64,000 nucleotides of DNA from Hymenobacter sp. YC55 (GTDB taxonomy: Bacteria; Bacteroidota; Bacteroidia; Cytophagales; Hymenobacteraceae): contig NZ_JARNTX010000002.1 in the NCBI RefSeq assembly GCF_029433095.1, positions 496,001-560,000 on the forward strand. Reading direction: 5' to 3'. The notes beneath the pieces are model-generated. The model was not told the origin of the DNA. It searched no databases and worked only from the letters and a program-made list of their open reading frames with translations. The translations under genes and the position numbers were made by a program. The first letter of the stretch is position 1. The number at the start of each line of letters is the position of its first letter. This document shows, piece after piece, positions 43,570 through 51,799 of the stretch.

Positions 43570-44676
43570 CTACACCACGCGCAAGAGCATGGCTTCCAGT
43601 GTCAGGCCTGGCCCGAAGGCAAAGCTAAGAACAGGCGCCCCTACGTCGGAAGCGGTGAAGCTATTCAGCAACTCGCGCAACACAAATAGTACCGTAGCCG
43701 ACGACATGTTGCCATACTCTCGCAGGATATGGTAAGCCGGGGCGTTATCAGCCCGCGTCAGGTTGAGTTCTTTCTCGATAGTCTCCAGAATGCGCCGCCC
43801 ACCCGGGTGAATAGCAAAGTGCCGAATATCCGCAAGCTTGACCGGCAGATGCCGTAGCAAATCATCGGTAAGCCGCCGGATACCGCGCTGTATCAGCTTG
43901 GGCACGTACGAGGATAGCGTCATTTCGAAACCAAAGTCGTTGACGTGCCAGGCCATATCCGCGTGGCCGTCGGGCTCAAGGCCACAGTGAAAGGCTTCTA
44001 AAGCTAAGTGCGGCCTTGTGCCCGAGGGGCGGCCAAGCACCAGCGCAGCAGCGGCACCATCCCCGAACAACGCATTGGAAACCAGATGGTCTTCTTCGTG
44101 GTGCTTCTGAAAATGCAGGGTGCATAGCTCGGTGCACACCACCAGCACCCGCGCCTCTGCATCGGCGCGGCAAATAGCATCGGCTAGTTTGAGGGCGTTG
44201 AAAGCTGCGTAACAACCCATGAAGTTCACGCAGGTCCGCTGCACATTTGGGCGCAGCCCGAGGCGGTTTACCAATTCAATATCGAGGCCGGGAGCGTACA
44301 TACCCGTGCAGCTCACCGAAATTAGGTGCGTGAGCGAGGCGGGCGCAATTTCAGGAGCGTTCTGGAGGCAGCTTTCAGCCGCGGCAGTTGCCAAGGGCAG
44401 CGCCTCGCGCCGGTAAGCTTGCATGCGCGCGCCTACCGTGGGAAAGGGCTCTAGGTCTGGGGTGTTCGGGAAAAAGGTGAAGTCGCCGTTTTGGCGCCCA
44501 TAGTCGGGTAGGGCTGTATACCGATGCCCAATGCCCGAAACTCTGTATAGGGCCCGCAGCTTGCGGGTGGCCGCTTCATCGAATTGCAGGGCCTTCGCCA
44601 TGAATTCGCCAATGGAAGCCTGCGGAAGACGGTGAGTGGGGTTGGCCGTGCCAATGGCACTAAGGTAGCTGGTCAT
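43570..44676 (-). CDS. Type III polyketide synthase (chalcone/alkylresorcinol synthase-like)
   Basis: 368 residues, the usual length. The thiolase-fold catalytic triad can be read: Cys155 in VNFMGCYAAFNALK, His290 in FAIHPGGRRIL and Asn323 in REYGNMSSATVLFV. The N-terminus has PTHRLPQASIGEF and the middle ISVSCTGMYAPGLDIELV and FGDGAAAALVLG. These homodimeric enzymes extend an acyl-CoA starter with malonyl-CoA and cyclise it. In bacteria with a neighbouring methyltransferase and FAD hydroxylase, the products are alkylresorcinols or quinones. The starter is probably a fatty acyl chain, by analogy only. Flanking FAD enzyme and methyltransferase genes lie on the same strand. Confidence 0.92.
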   Translation of the reverse strand: MTSYLSAIGTANPTHRLPQASIGEFMAKALQFDEAATRKLRALYRVSGIGHRYTALPDYGRQNGDFTFFPNTPDLEPFPTVGARMQAYRREALPLATAAAESCLQNAPEIAPASLTHLISVSCTGMYAPGLDIELVNRLGLRPNVQRTCVNFMGCYAAFNALKLADAICRADAEARVLVVCTELCTLHFQKHHEEDHLVSNALFGDGAAAALVLGRPSGTRPHLALEAFHCGLEPDGHADMAWHVNDFGFEMTLSSYVPKLIQRGIRRLTDDLLRHLPVKLADIRHFAIHPGGRRILETIEKELNLTRADNAPAYHILREYGNMSSATVLFVLRELLNSFTASDVGAPVLSFAFGPGLTLEAMLLRVV

Positions 44677-44766
44677 TAAGTGCAGTATACGGAAATACTT
44701 GGGCGAGAGACTGAGGAACTATGTGCAGTATCCTGGCCAGATAGCCCATCGACACCAACCAAGCAG

Positions 44767-44802
44767 CAAGCCCTTGACACTAACAGAAATGTCAAGGGCT
44801 TG
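44767..44802 (-). repeat. Inverted repeat between the FAD enzyme and PKS genes
   Basis: CAAGCCCTTGACA (44767-44779) pairs perfectly with 44790-44802 around ten bases. It lies in the 205-base gap inside the polyketide cluster. No T-tract follows on the minus strand, so attenuation or partial termination between the two genes is possible but unproven. Confidence 0.5.
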
Positions 44803-44881
44803 TCTACGGTCGAGATATAGCATGGGCGGCAACGGGTAGTTACTCGCTAATTCCCGTTAGGGCCTTGCTAGCCACTAGCCA

Positions 44882-45991
44882 TTAGAACTCTTGGCCGTGG
44901 GTGCGGCGCATCAATGCCCTGACGCCACCCGGCCAGTGCCGTAGGCTACCTACTACGGCTTCGCTGAGCAATGGCTTGCCAAACAGACCCTGTACTAGCC
45001 GGCCCACCTGCAGCCGCTGCCCAAACTGCGTTTGCCAGTCGCGCCGGTAGCGGGCCTCCAGAGTAGCGCGGGTAGTTCGGCCCTGCAAAAAGTCGTGGAG
45101 GTGGGCACTGGCTAGCTGAGCCCCGTGCATGGCCATGGCCATGCCGTTGCCACAAAGCGGCGTAATCAGGCCCGCGGCATCACCACACAGCAAGATATGG
45201 TCTTCCACGCTGCTCTTAGGAGCAAAGGAAATCTCATTGATGACCTCGGGCTGCGGATACAGAAATTCTGCTTCGGTAAGGATAGCCCGCAGGAGTGGGT
45301 TGGCCGCCAGCACGTTCTGCTCCAAGGCCGCAATAGTGCCTTGCTGCTTCAAGTTTTGGCGGGTGGTGAGGTAGCAGAAACAGTAGCGCCCATCTTCCAC
45401 CGCCGAAATTCCCGCGTACCCATCAGCAAAATTATGCAGTGCAATCAAGTCAGGTGCATAGTCGAGCCGCAGGTGGTGCTTTACGCCGAGGTAGGGCGAG
45501 CGTTGTTGGAAAAAGCGCCGCTCCCGGTCGAGGGCACTACGCTTGCCGTAGGCGCCAAGCACAGCACGAGTCGTTAGCGTGCGGCCGTCGGCCAACGTAG
45601 TGGTGTGCGAATCCGTGGTTGGGTTGTACGCTACTGCCGCAACCGTAGCGCGCTGCAGCACCGTAATGCCGCGTGCTTCGGCAAGTTGAAACAGATAATG
45701 GTCGAGGGCGAAGCGGCTGATACCGAAGCCACCAAGATCGAGCGGTGCCGACAACGTGCGGCCAGCCGGCGACGAAAGTAGGAAGCGTGTTATACGGGCC
45801 GGCCGCAACGGAGCAGGATCGGCTTGGAGGCGGCGCAGGTACGGCAATACTTCGTTGGAGACGTACTCGCCGCACACCCGATGGAAGGGATATTGCTTTT
45901 TTTCGACCACCGTCACCGCATGGCCCCGCGCCCTTAAGTCGAGCGCTGCTGTAAGCCCCCCAAGTCCGCCACCTATAACAAGAACGTCCAA
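44882..45991 (-). CDS. FAD-dependent oxidoreductase of the polyketide cluster (geranylgeranyl-reductase/hydroxylase-like)
   Basis: 369 residues from a TTG at 45991; no ATG is available upstream in this frame. The FAD Rossmann motif is DVLVIGGGLGGLTAALDLRA, then VVEKKQYPFHRVCGEYVSNE (the CGE motif of the geranylgeranyl-reductase/UbiH-like group), and LLCGDAAGLITPLCGNGMAM contacts the FAD ribityl. In the srsABC type cluster a similar FAD monooxygenase (SrsC) hydroxylates the resorcinol ring to a quinol. Here it comes first in the transcription order, 205 bases before the PKS gene. It might alternatively reduce a lipid tail. Assignment to the family is firm, the reaction is inferred. Confidence 0.85.
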   Translation of the reverse strand: MDVLVIGGGLGGLTAALDLRARGHAVTVVEKKQYPFHRVCGEYVSNEVLPYLRRLQADPAPLRPARITRFLLSSPAGRTLSAPLDLGGFGISRFALDHYLFQLAEARGITVLQRATVAAVAYNPTTDSHTTTLADGRTLTTRAVLGAYGKRSALDRERRFFQQRSPYLGVKHHLRLDYAPDLIALHNFADGYAGISAVEDGRYCFCYLTTRQNLKQQGTIAALEQNVLAANPLLRAILTEAEFLYPQPEVINEISFAPKSSVEDHILLCGDAAGLITPLCGNGMAMAMHGAQLASAHLHDFLQGRTTRATLEARYRRDWQTQFGQRLQVGRLVQGLFGKPLLSEAVVGSLRHWPGGVRALMRRTHGQEF

Positions 45992-46087
45992 CTTTTTTTG
46001 TCCAGAAAAGAGGTGAATAATCGGTCTAGAAACAATGATTAGTAGCGAAAGTGTTATATTTTAGGTGCTTAATTAAGATTGCCCCGG

Positions 46088-46095
46088 TATCTTTG
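46088..46095 (+). promoter_or_regulatory. -7 box that fixes the start of the T9SS mini-protein
   Basis: TATCTTTG matches TAnnTTTG exactly; a T-rich TTTTA lies about 20 bases upstream in place of TTG. The predicted transcript starts near 46102, after the in-frame start at 46079, so translation must begin later, at 46169. Confidence 0.55.
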
Positions 46096-46168
46096 TAAAC
46101 CAAATCAGATAGACAACGTTTTATGGTACTATCTGAGCGCGCTGATTTTTTCTGCTCTAATTCCCCTT

Positions 46169-46549
46169 ATGATGAGACGCTTACGCTACATTTTTTTAAC
46201 GCTACTGCTGGCCTTTGGCCCCTTGAGCAGCAGCTTGCCTTCTGCTTTCGCCAAGCCCGGCGTTGCGGGTACTAGGCCTACAAGTAAACCCAACGAAGAA
46301 CGGAATCTATTGGTGTATCCTAACCCGAGCACTGGTATTGTTCATATTGCCATCAATGGTTTTGAGGGCCGTAAACTTGAGCTACGTGTGCTAAATGTAA
46401 TTGGCTCGGTTATCTACCGCGAAGCCATTACGGAGCTCAACGACCGGTTCACCAAAACACTCGACCTAAGCAAGTTTGCTACTGGCTTGTACTACGTACG
46501 GCTCGAAGGCGACAATGCCAGCCAAATGCGCAAGCTAGTAATCCGCTAG
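46169..46549 (+). CDS. Minimal T9SS type A sorting-domain protein
   Basis: 127 residues from the ATG at 46169, with a signal peptide (IFLTLLLAFGPLSSSLPSAFA). Virtually all of the mature protein is a type IX secretion C-terminal sorting domain: LLVYPNPSTGIVHIAIN, LELRVLNVIGSVIYRE, FTKTLDLSKFATGLYYVRLE and MRKLVIR. Normally this domain is the tail of a larger cargo, cut off after passage through the outer membrane. Here only about 25 residues stand between signal and domain. It could be a decayed cargo gene, a competitor for the sortase PorU, or a small surface protein. The function is unknown; the terminator downstream shows it is a complete unit. Confidence 0.85.
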   Translation: MMRRLRYIFLTLLLAFGPLSSSLPSAFAKPGVAGTRPTSKPNEERNLLVYPNPSTGIVHIAINGFEGRKLELRVLNVIGSVIYREAITELNDRFTKTLDLSKFATGLYYVRLEGDNASQMRKLVIR

Positions 46550-46573
46550 AGTGCCGCTACCACGTTGGCGCTC

Positions 46574-46621
46574 AACCAACAAAAAGCCCCGTCTGCAAGC
46601 AGATGGGGCTTTTTGTTGGTT
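46574..46621 (+). terminator. Intrinsic terminator
   Basis: AACCAACAAAAAGCCCC (46574-46590) pairs with 46605-46621, and the loop region holds a further short CTGC/GCAG pairing. Its stem contains TTTTT on the plus strand. It ends the T9SS mini-gene and, in reverse, the small ORF ending at 46654. Confidence 0.8.
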
Positions 46622-46653
46622 GCTCCTTGAGAGCAAGCAGTGTATTACAAAAA

Positions 46654-46773
46654 CTAGCGGCTGTTTTTAGCGCGCACGGGTACAGGCTTCAATGAGGCTT
46701 TCAATTGGTCGAAAGTATTCATTGCAAGTAAGGCAGTGACAAGTGCAATGCCCAAAAAGATCAACAGGGACAT
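46654..46773 (-). CDS. Small membrane protein, 39 residues
   Basis: Short ORF found by eye on the minus strand: ATG at 46773, stop TAG at 46654-46656. It begins MSLLIFLGIALVTALLAMNT, a single hydrophobic helix, then DQLKASLKPVPVRAKNSR, a basic tail that should stay in the cytoplasm. This is the standard layout of a small single-pass membrane protein. A strong terminator lies just past its stop, which supports an independent transcript. No family is recognised; conservation would be the test. The rest of the gap between 46774 and 46903 shows nothing. Confidence 0.5.
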   Translation of the reverse strand: MSLLIFLGIALVTALLAMNTFDQLKASLKPVPVRAKNSR

Positions 46774-46903
46774 ACGAATTGAATTAAAAGACGAAAGAAA
46801 CACAACAACCAACTCAAGCTGCAAAACCGCACAGTACCGTTGTTGGCATCTGTAAAGCTAACCATAAACACGGATAAGTAGTTGCAGTATAATTATGTGC
46901 TTT

Positions 46904-47947
46904 TCATAAGTTTTGCACTACAAACTTGGCGTCAACTCCAGCGCCACCCATAAGTGCCGAGCCGCGACTATCCAACCAGGGCAAACCGAGAAAGGCAATT
47001 CCCGGCGCGTCGGTTAGTCCCCGCTGATGGCGTGGTGCTCCCGTAGCATCGAAAATAGGCAGCTTAACCCAGTTGTAAGCCGGTTGAAAACCAGTGGCCC
47101 ACACCACAGCCTCCAATGGGGGCGTAGTTTTGCGTTGAGCCTGTAAAGCTCCTTCGGGCGTAGCCCCCGTGGCCCGGCCAATAAATTTGGCGTTGGTGTA
47201 ACTCCGTAGTCGCTGTAAGTCGCCGCTTACTATCGGTTCGGGACTGTTCATCATAAAGCGGCCTAAAAAGTTGGAGCGCGACAGACGCAACAGCCCCGTA
47301 CTCTTTAGCAGCACCCACATCAACTGGTTGTTGGGCATAGCGCCGGTTTTCTCGTCAAAAGCCACATAAACCGGCTGGCCGGTAGAGGCTAGGTCGGCTG
47401 CTATTTGCAGCGCCGAGTTACCGCTGCCCACTACGGCTACCGGACCCGCGCCTGCAATTTGGCTAGGCCGGTGGTACTGACTGCTGTGGATCTGTTGTAC
47501 CTGCCTCGGCAAGTCAGCTGCGAACGAGGGAATTTTGGGCGCCGTATAAGCACCCGTGCTGATAATAACGTGTTGGGCATGATACGTAGCCCCAGCCGCC
47601 GTCTCGACCATATAGCCAGCAGCAGTAGCGGGTACCAAACTAACCGCTCGCTGGCCTAAGTGAATCGGGAAGTGGAAATGGGCAGCATAGTCGCGCAAAT
47701 AAGCAGCGGCTTCGTCCTTAGAAGGGTAGCGTAGCTTAGAGCCAGACCATGGAAGACCAGGCAGGCCACTAGCCCAAGCCGGCGAAAAGAGACGCAACGC
47801 ATCGAAGCGAGTAGCCCATACCTCACCTATAGCCGCGCGCTCATCCAGCACTACGAAGTTTACGCCCTGCTTTTGAAGGTAATAGGCCGCAGCCAAGCCG
47901 GCTTGCCCTGCTCCAACAACAAGGGTATGAACTTCAATATTTCTCAT
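46904..47947 (-). CDS. FMO-like NAD(P)/FAD-dependent oxidoreductase
   Basis: 347 residues. FAD motif HTLVVGAGQAGLAAAYYLQ, then GEVWATRFDALRLFSPAWAS (CzcO/FMO-like 'G..W..R...L.L.S'), the NADPH motif AVVGSGNSALQIAADLA, and ATGFQPAYNWVKLP, the ATG-FxP contact near the end. This is the flavin-containing monooxygenase/CzcO-like group, usually single-copy enzymes of unknown substrate in bacteria; some oxidise N or S in small molecules. It is upstream of neither the PKS cluster nor the kinase genes in an obvious operon. Confidence 0.87.
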   Translation of the reverse strand: MRNIEVHTLVVGAGQAGLAAAYYLQKQGVNFVVLDERAAIGEVWATRFDALRLFSPAWASGLPGLPWSGSKLRYPSKDEAAAYLRDYAAHFHFPIHLGQRAVSLVPATAAGYMVETAAGATYHAQHVIISTGAYTAPKIPSFAADLPRQVQQIHSSQYHRPSQIAGAGPVAVVGSGNSALQIAADLASTGQPVYVAFDEKTGAMPNNQLMWVLLKSTGLLRLSRSNFLGRFMMNSPEPIVSGDLQRLRSYTNAKFIGRATGATPEGALQAQRKTTPPLEAVVWATGFQPAYNWVKLPIFDATGAPRHQRGLTDAPGIAFLGLPWLDSRGSALMGGAGVDAKFVVQNL

Positions 47948-48036
47948 GCCTCGTTATTGAACCCCACAATCAGCGAAAGGTAAAGCTTACGGCGCTGCTG
48001 CATAGTAAGTCATAAACTTGCTATTAGCAGCTAGGG

Positions 48037-51000
48037 TTATAACCCCGGGAAATCTTGCCGTAGCCCTTCCATTACCTTCTCCGTCACGTTGCGAACCAAT
48101 GCCACGAGCTGCTGAATCTCTTCTGCGGGTAGTGGGGTGTCGCGGCATGCTTCTAGCCGGCGGATAGGAGCGTGTAGTTGGCGGATGTGCAGCCCATCGA
48201 GCGAGCTTTTCAGATTGTGCGCCGCGGCCGAAAGCTTCTGACAGTCGCCGGAGGAAGCGTACTGCTCCATACCCTCCACGGCCGGCGGTGTGGTCTGAAC
48301 GAAAAGCTGCGCCAGCCGCCGGACAAACTCCTCGTTGCCATGGGCCAGCCGCCGGATGCCGCTCAGGCTGTAAAGCGAGGCCTCCGGAGCCGCCTCCTTA
48401 GGCGCTTCGTCTTTGGTAACAGGCTGTACTGCTGGTCGCTGACCCAGCGCGGCGGAAATAGTTTGAAACAACTCCTCTTCGCGAAAAGGCTTGGAGAGGT
48501 AGCCGGAAAATCCGGAAGCCAAGTAGCGTTCCGCCTCGCCACGCAAGGCGTGGGCCGTGAGAGCCAAGATGGGCGTTGCAGCGCGGGCCGGTTCGGGGTG
48601 TTGGCGCAGTAGCCGCATGGCCGTCTCACCGTCCATGCCTGGCATCTGAATGTCCATCAACACAATATCATAGAAATTACGCCCGAACAAAGTCAGCGCC
48701 TCCGGGCCGGTGCTGGCCGTATCTACGCTCCAGCCCCAGTTGCGCAGCAGTGATTCCACCAGAAACTGGTTGATGGCATTGTCTTCGGCGAGCAGCACCC
48801 GGCGCGGGCCTAGGCTCCGGAAGTCAAGGGCAGGGACGTGCGGTTCTTGGGTAATGGTAACTTTTGTAGAAGAGAATGGCAGCGTAAACACAAAGGTGCT
48901 GCCCTCATGCAACTGGCTTTCGGCGGTCATGGTACCGCCCATCAACTCGACAAGGCCGCGCGAAATACTCAAGCCAAGGCCCGACCCCCCGTATTCGCGG
49001 GCTGTGCTAGCGGAAGCCTGCGTGAAGGGCTCGAACATATCCTGCAACTGGTGCTCCGGAATACCTGGGCCAGTATCTTGTACCGAAAACTGAAAGAACT
49101 GCTTTTCGCCCGGCTCACTTAATTGGCGGCACGTTAAGCTTACTTGGCCTCGCTCCGTGAACTTGACGGCATTGGATAGCAGGTTAAGCAAAATCTGACG
49201 CAAGCGGTATGGGTCGCCGAGAACCGTGGTAGACACATCGGCGGGCGGGAGGTTCAGCGTAAGGGTAATGCCCTTCTCCTGTGCCCGCGGCAACAACGAC
49301 TCCTGACTGGCCTGGAGCACGTCGCGCAGGTCGAACGGAATAGTTTCCGTCCGAATCTTTCCGGCGCCGAGCTGCGCCATGGCCAGCACATCGTTGATTA
49401 CCACCAGCAAATGGTCTGCGGAGTGGCGAATGTGGCCTAAATACTGGCTTTGCTGGTCATCGAGTGGCGTCTTGGCTAGCAACCCCGCAATGCCAAGAAT
49501 GCCATTAAGCGGAGTCCGAATTTCGTGGCTCATGTTGGCCAAGAAGTTCTGCTTGGCTTGCGCGTTTTCTTCGGCCGCTTCTTTAGCCGCTCGCAGATCC
49601 AACTGCATGCGCTTGAGCTCTGTGATGTTGCTGTCAATGCCTAGCACCTGCACGCTGCCGTCGGCCAACACAAAGGGCCGCTTCACGCTGTAAAACCACA
49701 CGAGCGTACCATCGGGGCGGGTGAAGGTTTCCTCTTGCGCCAGCTCTTTGCCCGTGCGAATCACTTGCTCGTCTTGGCGGCGGTAGCGTTGGCTGTCGGC
49801 CATACTTATGGGCCGCTGGCCAAGCTGTGTGTTTACCACTTGGGCCGGGGTCATGCCATACAACTCGGCCGTGGCTCGGTTGGCCAGCAAGTAGTGACCC
49901 TGCGTGTCTTTTAAATAAATAAGGTGCGGCGTGGTATCAATTACTTGGCGGAACAGCCGGTTTTGCTCGGCTAAGCGGCGGTTGGCAGTGCGCCGCTGCT
50001 CGTCGGCTACCTTCCAGCGAGTAATGTCTTCTGCCGTGCCTACAATTTGTCGGACCCGGCCTTCCTTGTCGCGCTCGAATGGGGTTGTGGTGAGGCGTAG
50101 CCAGCGTACCGAGCCGTTGAGGTGGGTTAGGTGATACTCCTGCGTAAGCACTTCCCCATCTTCGGCATCGCTCATTTGCATGATGTGTTGCCGCAGCTTC
50201 TGAGCTTCTGCTTCGGGCATTAGCTTCAGGAAAGCATCGTCGCCCATGGCCACAATTTCGGCTTCCGTATACCCCGTAATGGTTTCGATATAGCGGTTGC
50301 AGTAAACTGTGCGCTTCCTCGGGAAATCGTAGATGTAAACTAGGTTAGGAATGGTATTGGCAACTTTTTCCTGACGCAGCCGAGTGCGCCGCAACGATTC
50401 TTCTGCGGCTTTGCGCTCCGTCATGTCTTCGGCGCTGCCTATCAACTGCCTAACTGTGCCATCGGCGTCGCGCAAAAAGGCGCTACCCCGGATGCGCATC
50501 CAGCGCCAGCTGCCGTTTTTGTGCCGCACCCAGAACTCGTAGTTGATCGTTTGATCGTCGGTAAGGGTGGCAACCCGCTCCGGCAAGCTCAGCAGTTGCT
50601 GCTGACCGTCCTCATCTAGCAAAAAGGGGACAACGCCGCTTCCCAGGTCCAGCACCTCCTGTTCGGAGTAGCCCATTACCCGCTTTACCTGCTTATTGAC
50701 GTACACGATGCGCTGCTCATGCACATCGAACAGCAACACAATAACCGGGAGGGTGTCGTTGATGCGGGACGCAAACAGCTGGCTGTGCCGCAACTCTCTT
50801 TCGGCCTGGCGGCGAGCCGTAATATCCGTGAGGTAAATATTGGCGGCCTCTTCACCTGCTAGTGGCACTACAGTCCAGAGGTAATGCTGGTCGGCGAGGC
50901 CATGTTCTACCGCGCGCGGCGTGTTGTCTACCAACGCTTCTGCTACCTCTTGCCGCATAAAGTCATACGTAGCGCGCCACTTTGGAAGGGCCAGCGCCTC

Positions 51001-51597
51001 TAACACATGGCTGGCCGCCGGGTTGGCGTAGCGCGCTTGCCCGTCGTTGCCAAAACAAATAATGGGTGCCGGGCTTTGCTCGGCTAGTTGCGAGAGTTCC
51101 CGCACCCGCGCCAGTACTTTTTGCTGTTCGGTTACGTCCTCATAGCTCCACAAGTGCAGCACGGTATTACCGTCTTGCATCAACGGCAAATACTCTCGTT
51201 GCAGGATGGTGCCATTGGTGAGCGGAATCAGTTCCGTAACGCGCTGTTGGCTTAGCATTGCCTGCCAAGCCTGCTGCCGTACCTGCTCGGCATTGCAAAA
51301 CTCGGTTCCTTGCGAAAAGAATTTTTCTTGCTCTAGCCCGATATACGTAGCAGCAGGCTCTGGCAAGTTCAGTAGTTCACACAACCGCTCGTTCACGAGC
51401 ACTATACGCAGGCTTGCATCCTGTGCCAGAATGCCCGAACTCATCGTTTGGAGCAAGGCTTTTAGCTGGCTAGCTGCTTGTTCACTTTGCTGCCGCAACT
51501 GTTCCCGCAGTTCCTGCAGTTGTTGCTGAGCAGCTTGGTACATAGTTCGTGCCTGCCGCAATTGACGTTGCTGCTGACGGTATGCTATAGAGGTCAT
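48037..51597 (-). CDS. Five-PAS hybrid sensor histidine kinase with receiver and HPt domain
   Basis: 1186 residues, no membrane segment. An N-terminal coiled coil (residues 1-45, rich in Gln and Leu) is followed by about five PAS domains, recognisable for example from SSGILAQDASLRIVLVNERL, LPVIVLLFDVHEQRIVYVNK, IPNLVYIYDFPRKRTVYCNR and TPHLIYLKDTQGHYLLANRA, with PAC-like YEFWVRHKNGSWRWMR. Then HisKA with the His near 691 in NMSHEIRTPLNGILG, an ATPase domain (GSGLGLSISRGLVELMGG), a receiver with Asp near 982 (IVLMDIQMPGMDG), and an HPt domain with His near 1127 in AAAHNLKSSL. Such a relay ends in the HPt, so another regulator is expected: the sigma-54 regulator next door is the obvious candidate. 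Confidence 0.93.
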   Translation of the reverse strand: MTSIAYRQQQRQLRQARTMYQAAQQQLQELREQLRQQSEQAASQLKALLQTMSSGILAQDASLRIVLVNERLCELLNLPEPAATYIGLEQEKFFSQGTEFCNAEQVRQQAWQAMLSQQRVTELIPLTNGTILQREYLPLMQDGNTVLHLWSYEDVTEQQKVLARVRELSQLAEQSPAPIICFGNDGQARYANPAASHVLEALALPKWRATYDFMRQEVAEALVDNTPRAVEHGLADQHYLWTVVPLAGEEAANIYLTDITARRQAERELRHSQLFASRINDTLPVIVLLFDVHEQRIVYVNKQVKRVMGYSEQEVLDLGSGVVPFLLDEDGQQQLLSLPERVATLTDDQTINYEFWVRHKNGSWRWMRIRGSAFLRDADGTVRQLIGSAEDMTERKAAEESLRRTRLRQEKVANTIPNLVYIYDFPRKRTVYCNRYIETITGYTEAEIVAMGDDAFLKLMPEAEAQKLRQHIMQMSDAEDGEVLTQEYHLTHLNGSVRWLRLTTTPFERDKEGRVRQIVGTAEDITRWKVADEQRRTANRRLAEQNRLFRQVIDTTPHLIYLKDTQGHYLLANRATAELYGMTPAQVVNTQLGQRPISMADSQRYRRQDEQVIRTGKELAQEETFTRPDGTLVWFYSVKRPFVLADGSVQVLGIDSNITELKRMQLDLRAAKEAAEENAQAKQNFLANMSHEIRTPLNGILGIAGLLAKTPLDDQQSQYLGHIRHSADHLLVVINDVLAMAQLGAGKIRTETIPFDLRDVLQASQESLLPRAQEKGITLTLNLPPADVSTTVLGDPYRLRQILLNLLSNAVKFTERGQVSLTCRQLSEPGEKQFFQFSVQDTGPGIPEHQLQDMFEPFTQASASTAREYGGSGLGLSISRGLVELMGGTMTAESQLHEGSTFVFTLPFSSTKVTITQEPHVPALDFRSLGPRRVLLAEDNAINQFLVESLLRNWGWSVDTASTGPEALTLFGRNFYDIVLMDIQMPGMDGETAMRLLRQHPEPARAATPILALTAHALRGEAERYLASGFSGYLSKPFREEELFQTISAALGQRPAVQPVTKDEAPKEAAPEASLYSLSGIRRLAHGNEEFVRRLAQLFVQTTPPAVEGMEQYASSGDCQKLSAAAHNLKSSLDGLHIRQLHAPIRRLEACRDTPLPAEEIQQLVALVRNVTEKVMEGLRQDFPGL

Positions 51598-51799
51598 AGT
51601 ATATAGTCACTGAAATTGGTGCACCTTATTTCTATTATACGATAACGAGGTACACGTAGAGTCAGGCTCCGCTAACACTAGGGCAAAAAGAATTTTCCCG
51701 GGGTAGCGGAGCCATTACAAAAATAGGCGCTGCCCGGCAATAACTATAGAGCTAAACCTCCACAGGAGAATAGAATATCACTAAATAATGGGGGCGAAT
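51598..51799. other. Gap between the sigma-54 regulator and the hybrid kinase
   Basis: 202 bases between two minus-strand genes. No hairpin or promoter match was seen; cotranscription is possible but not shown. Confidence 0.4.
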
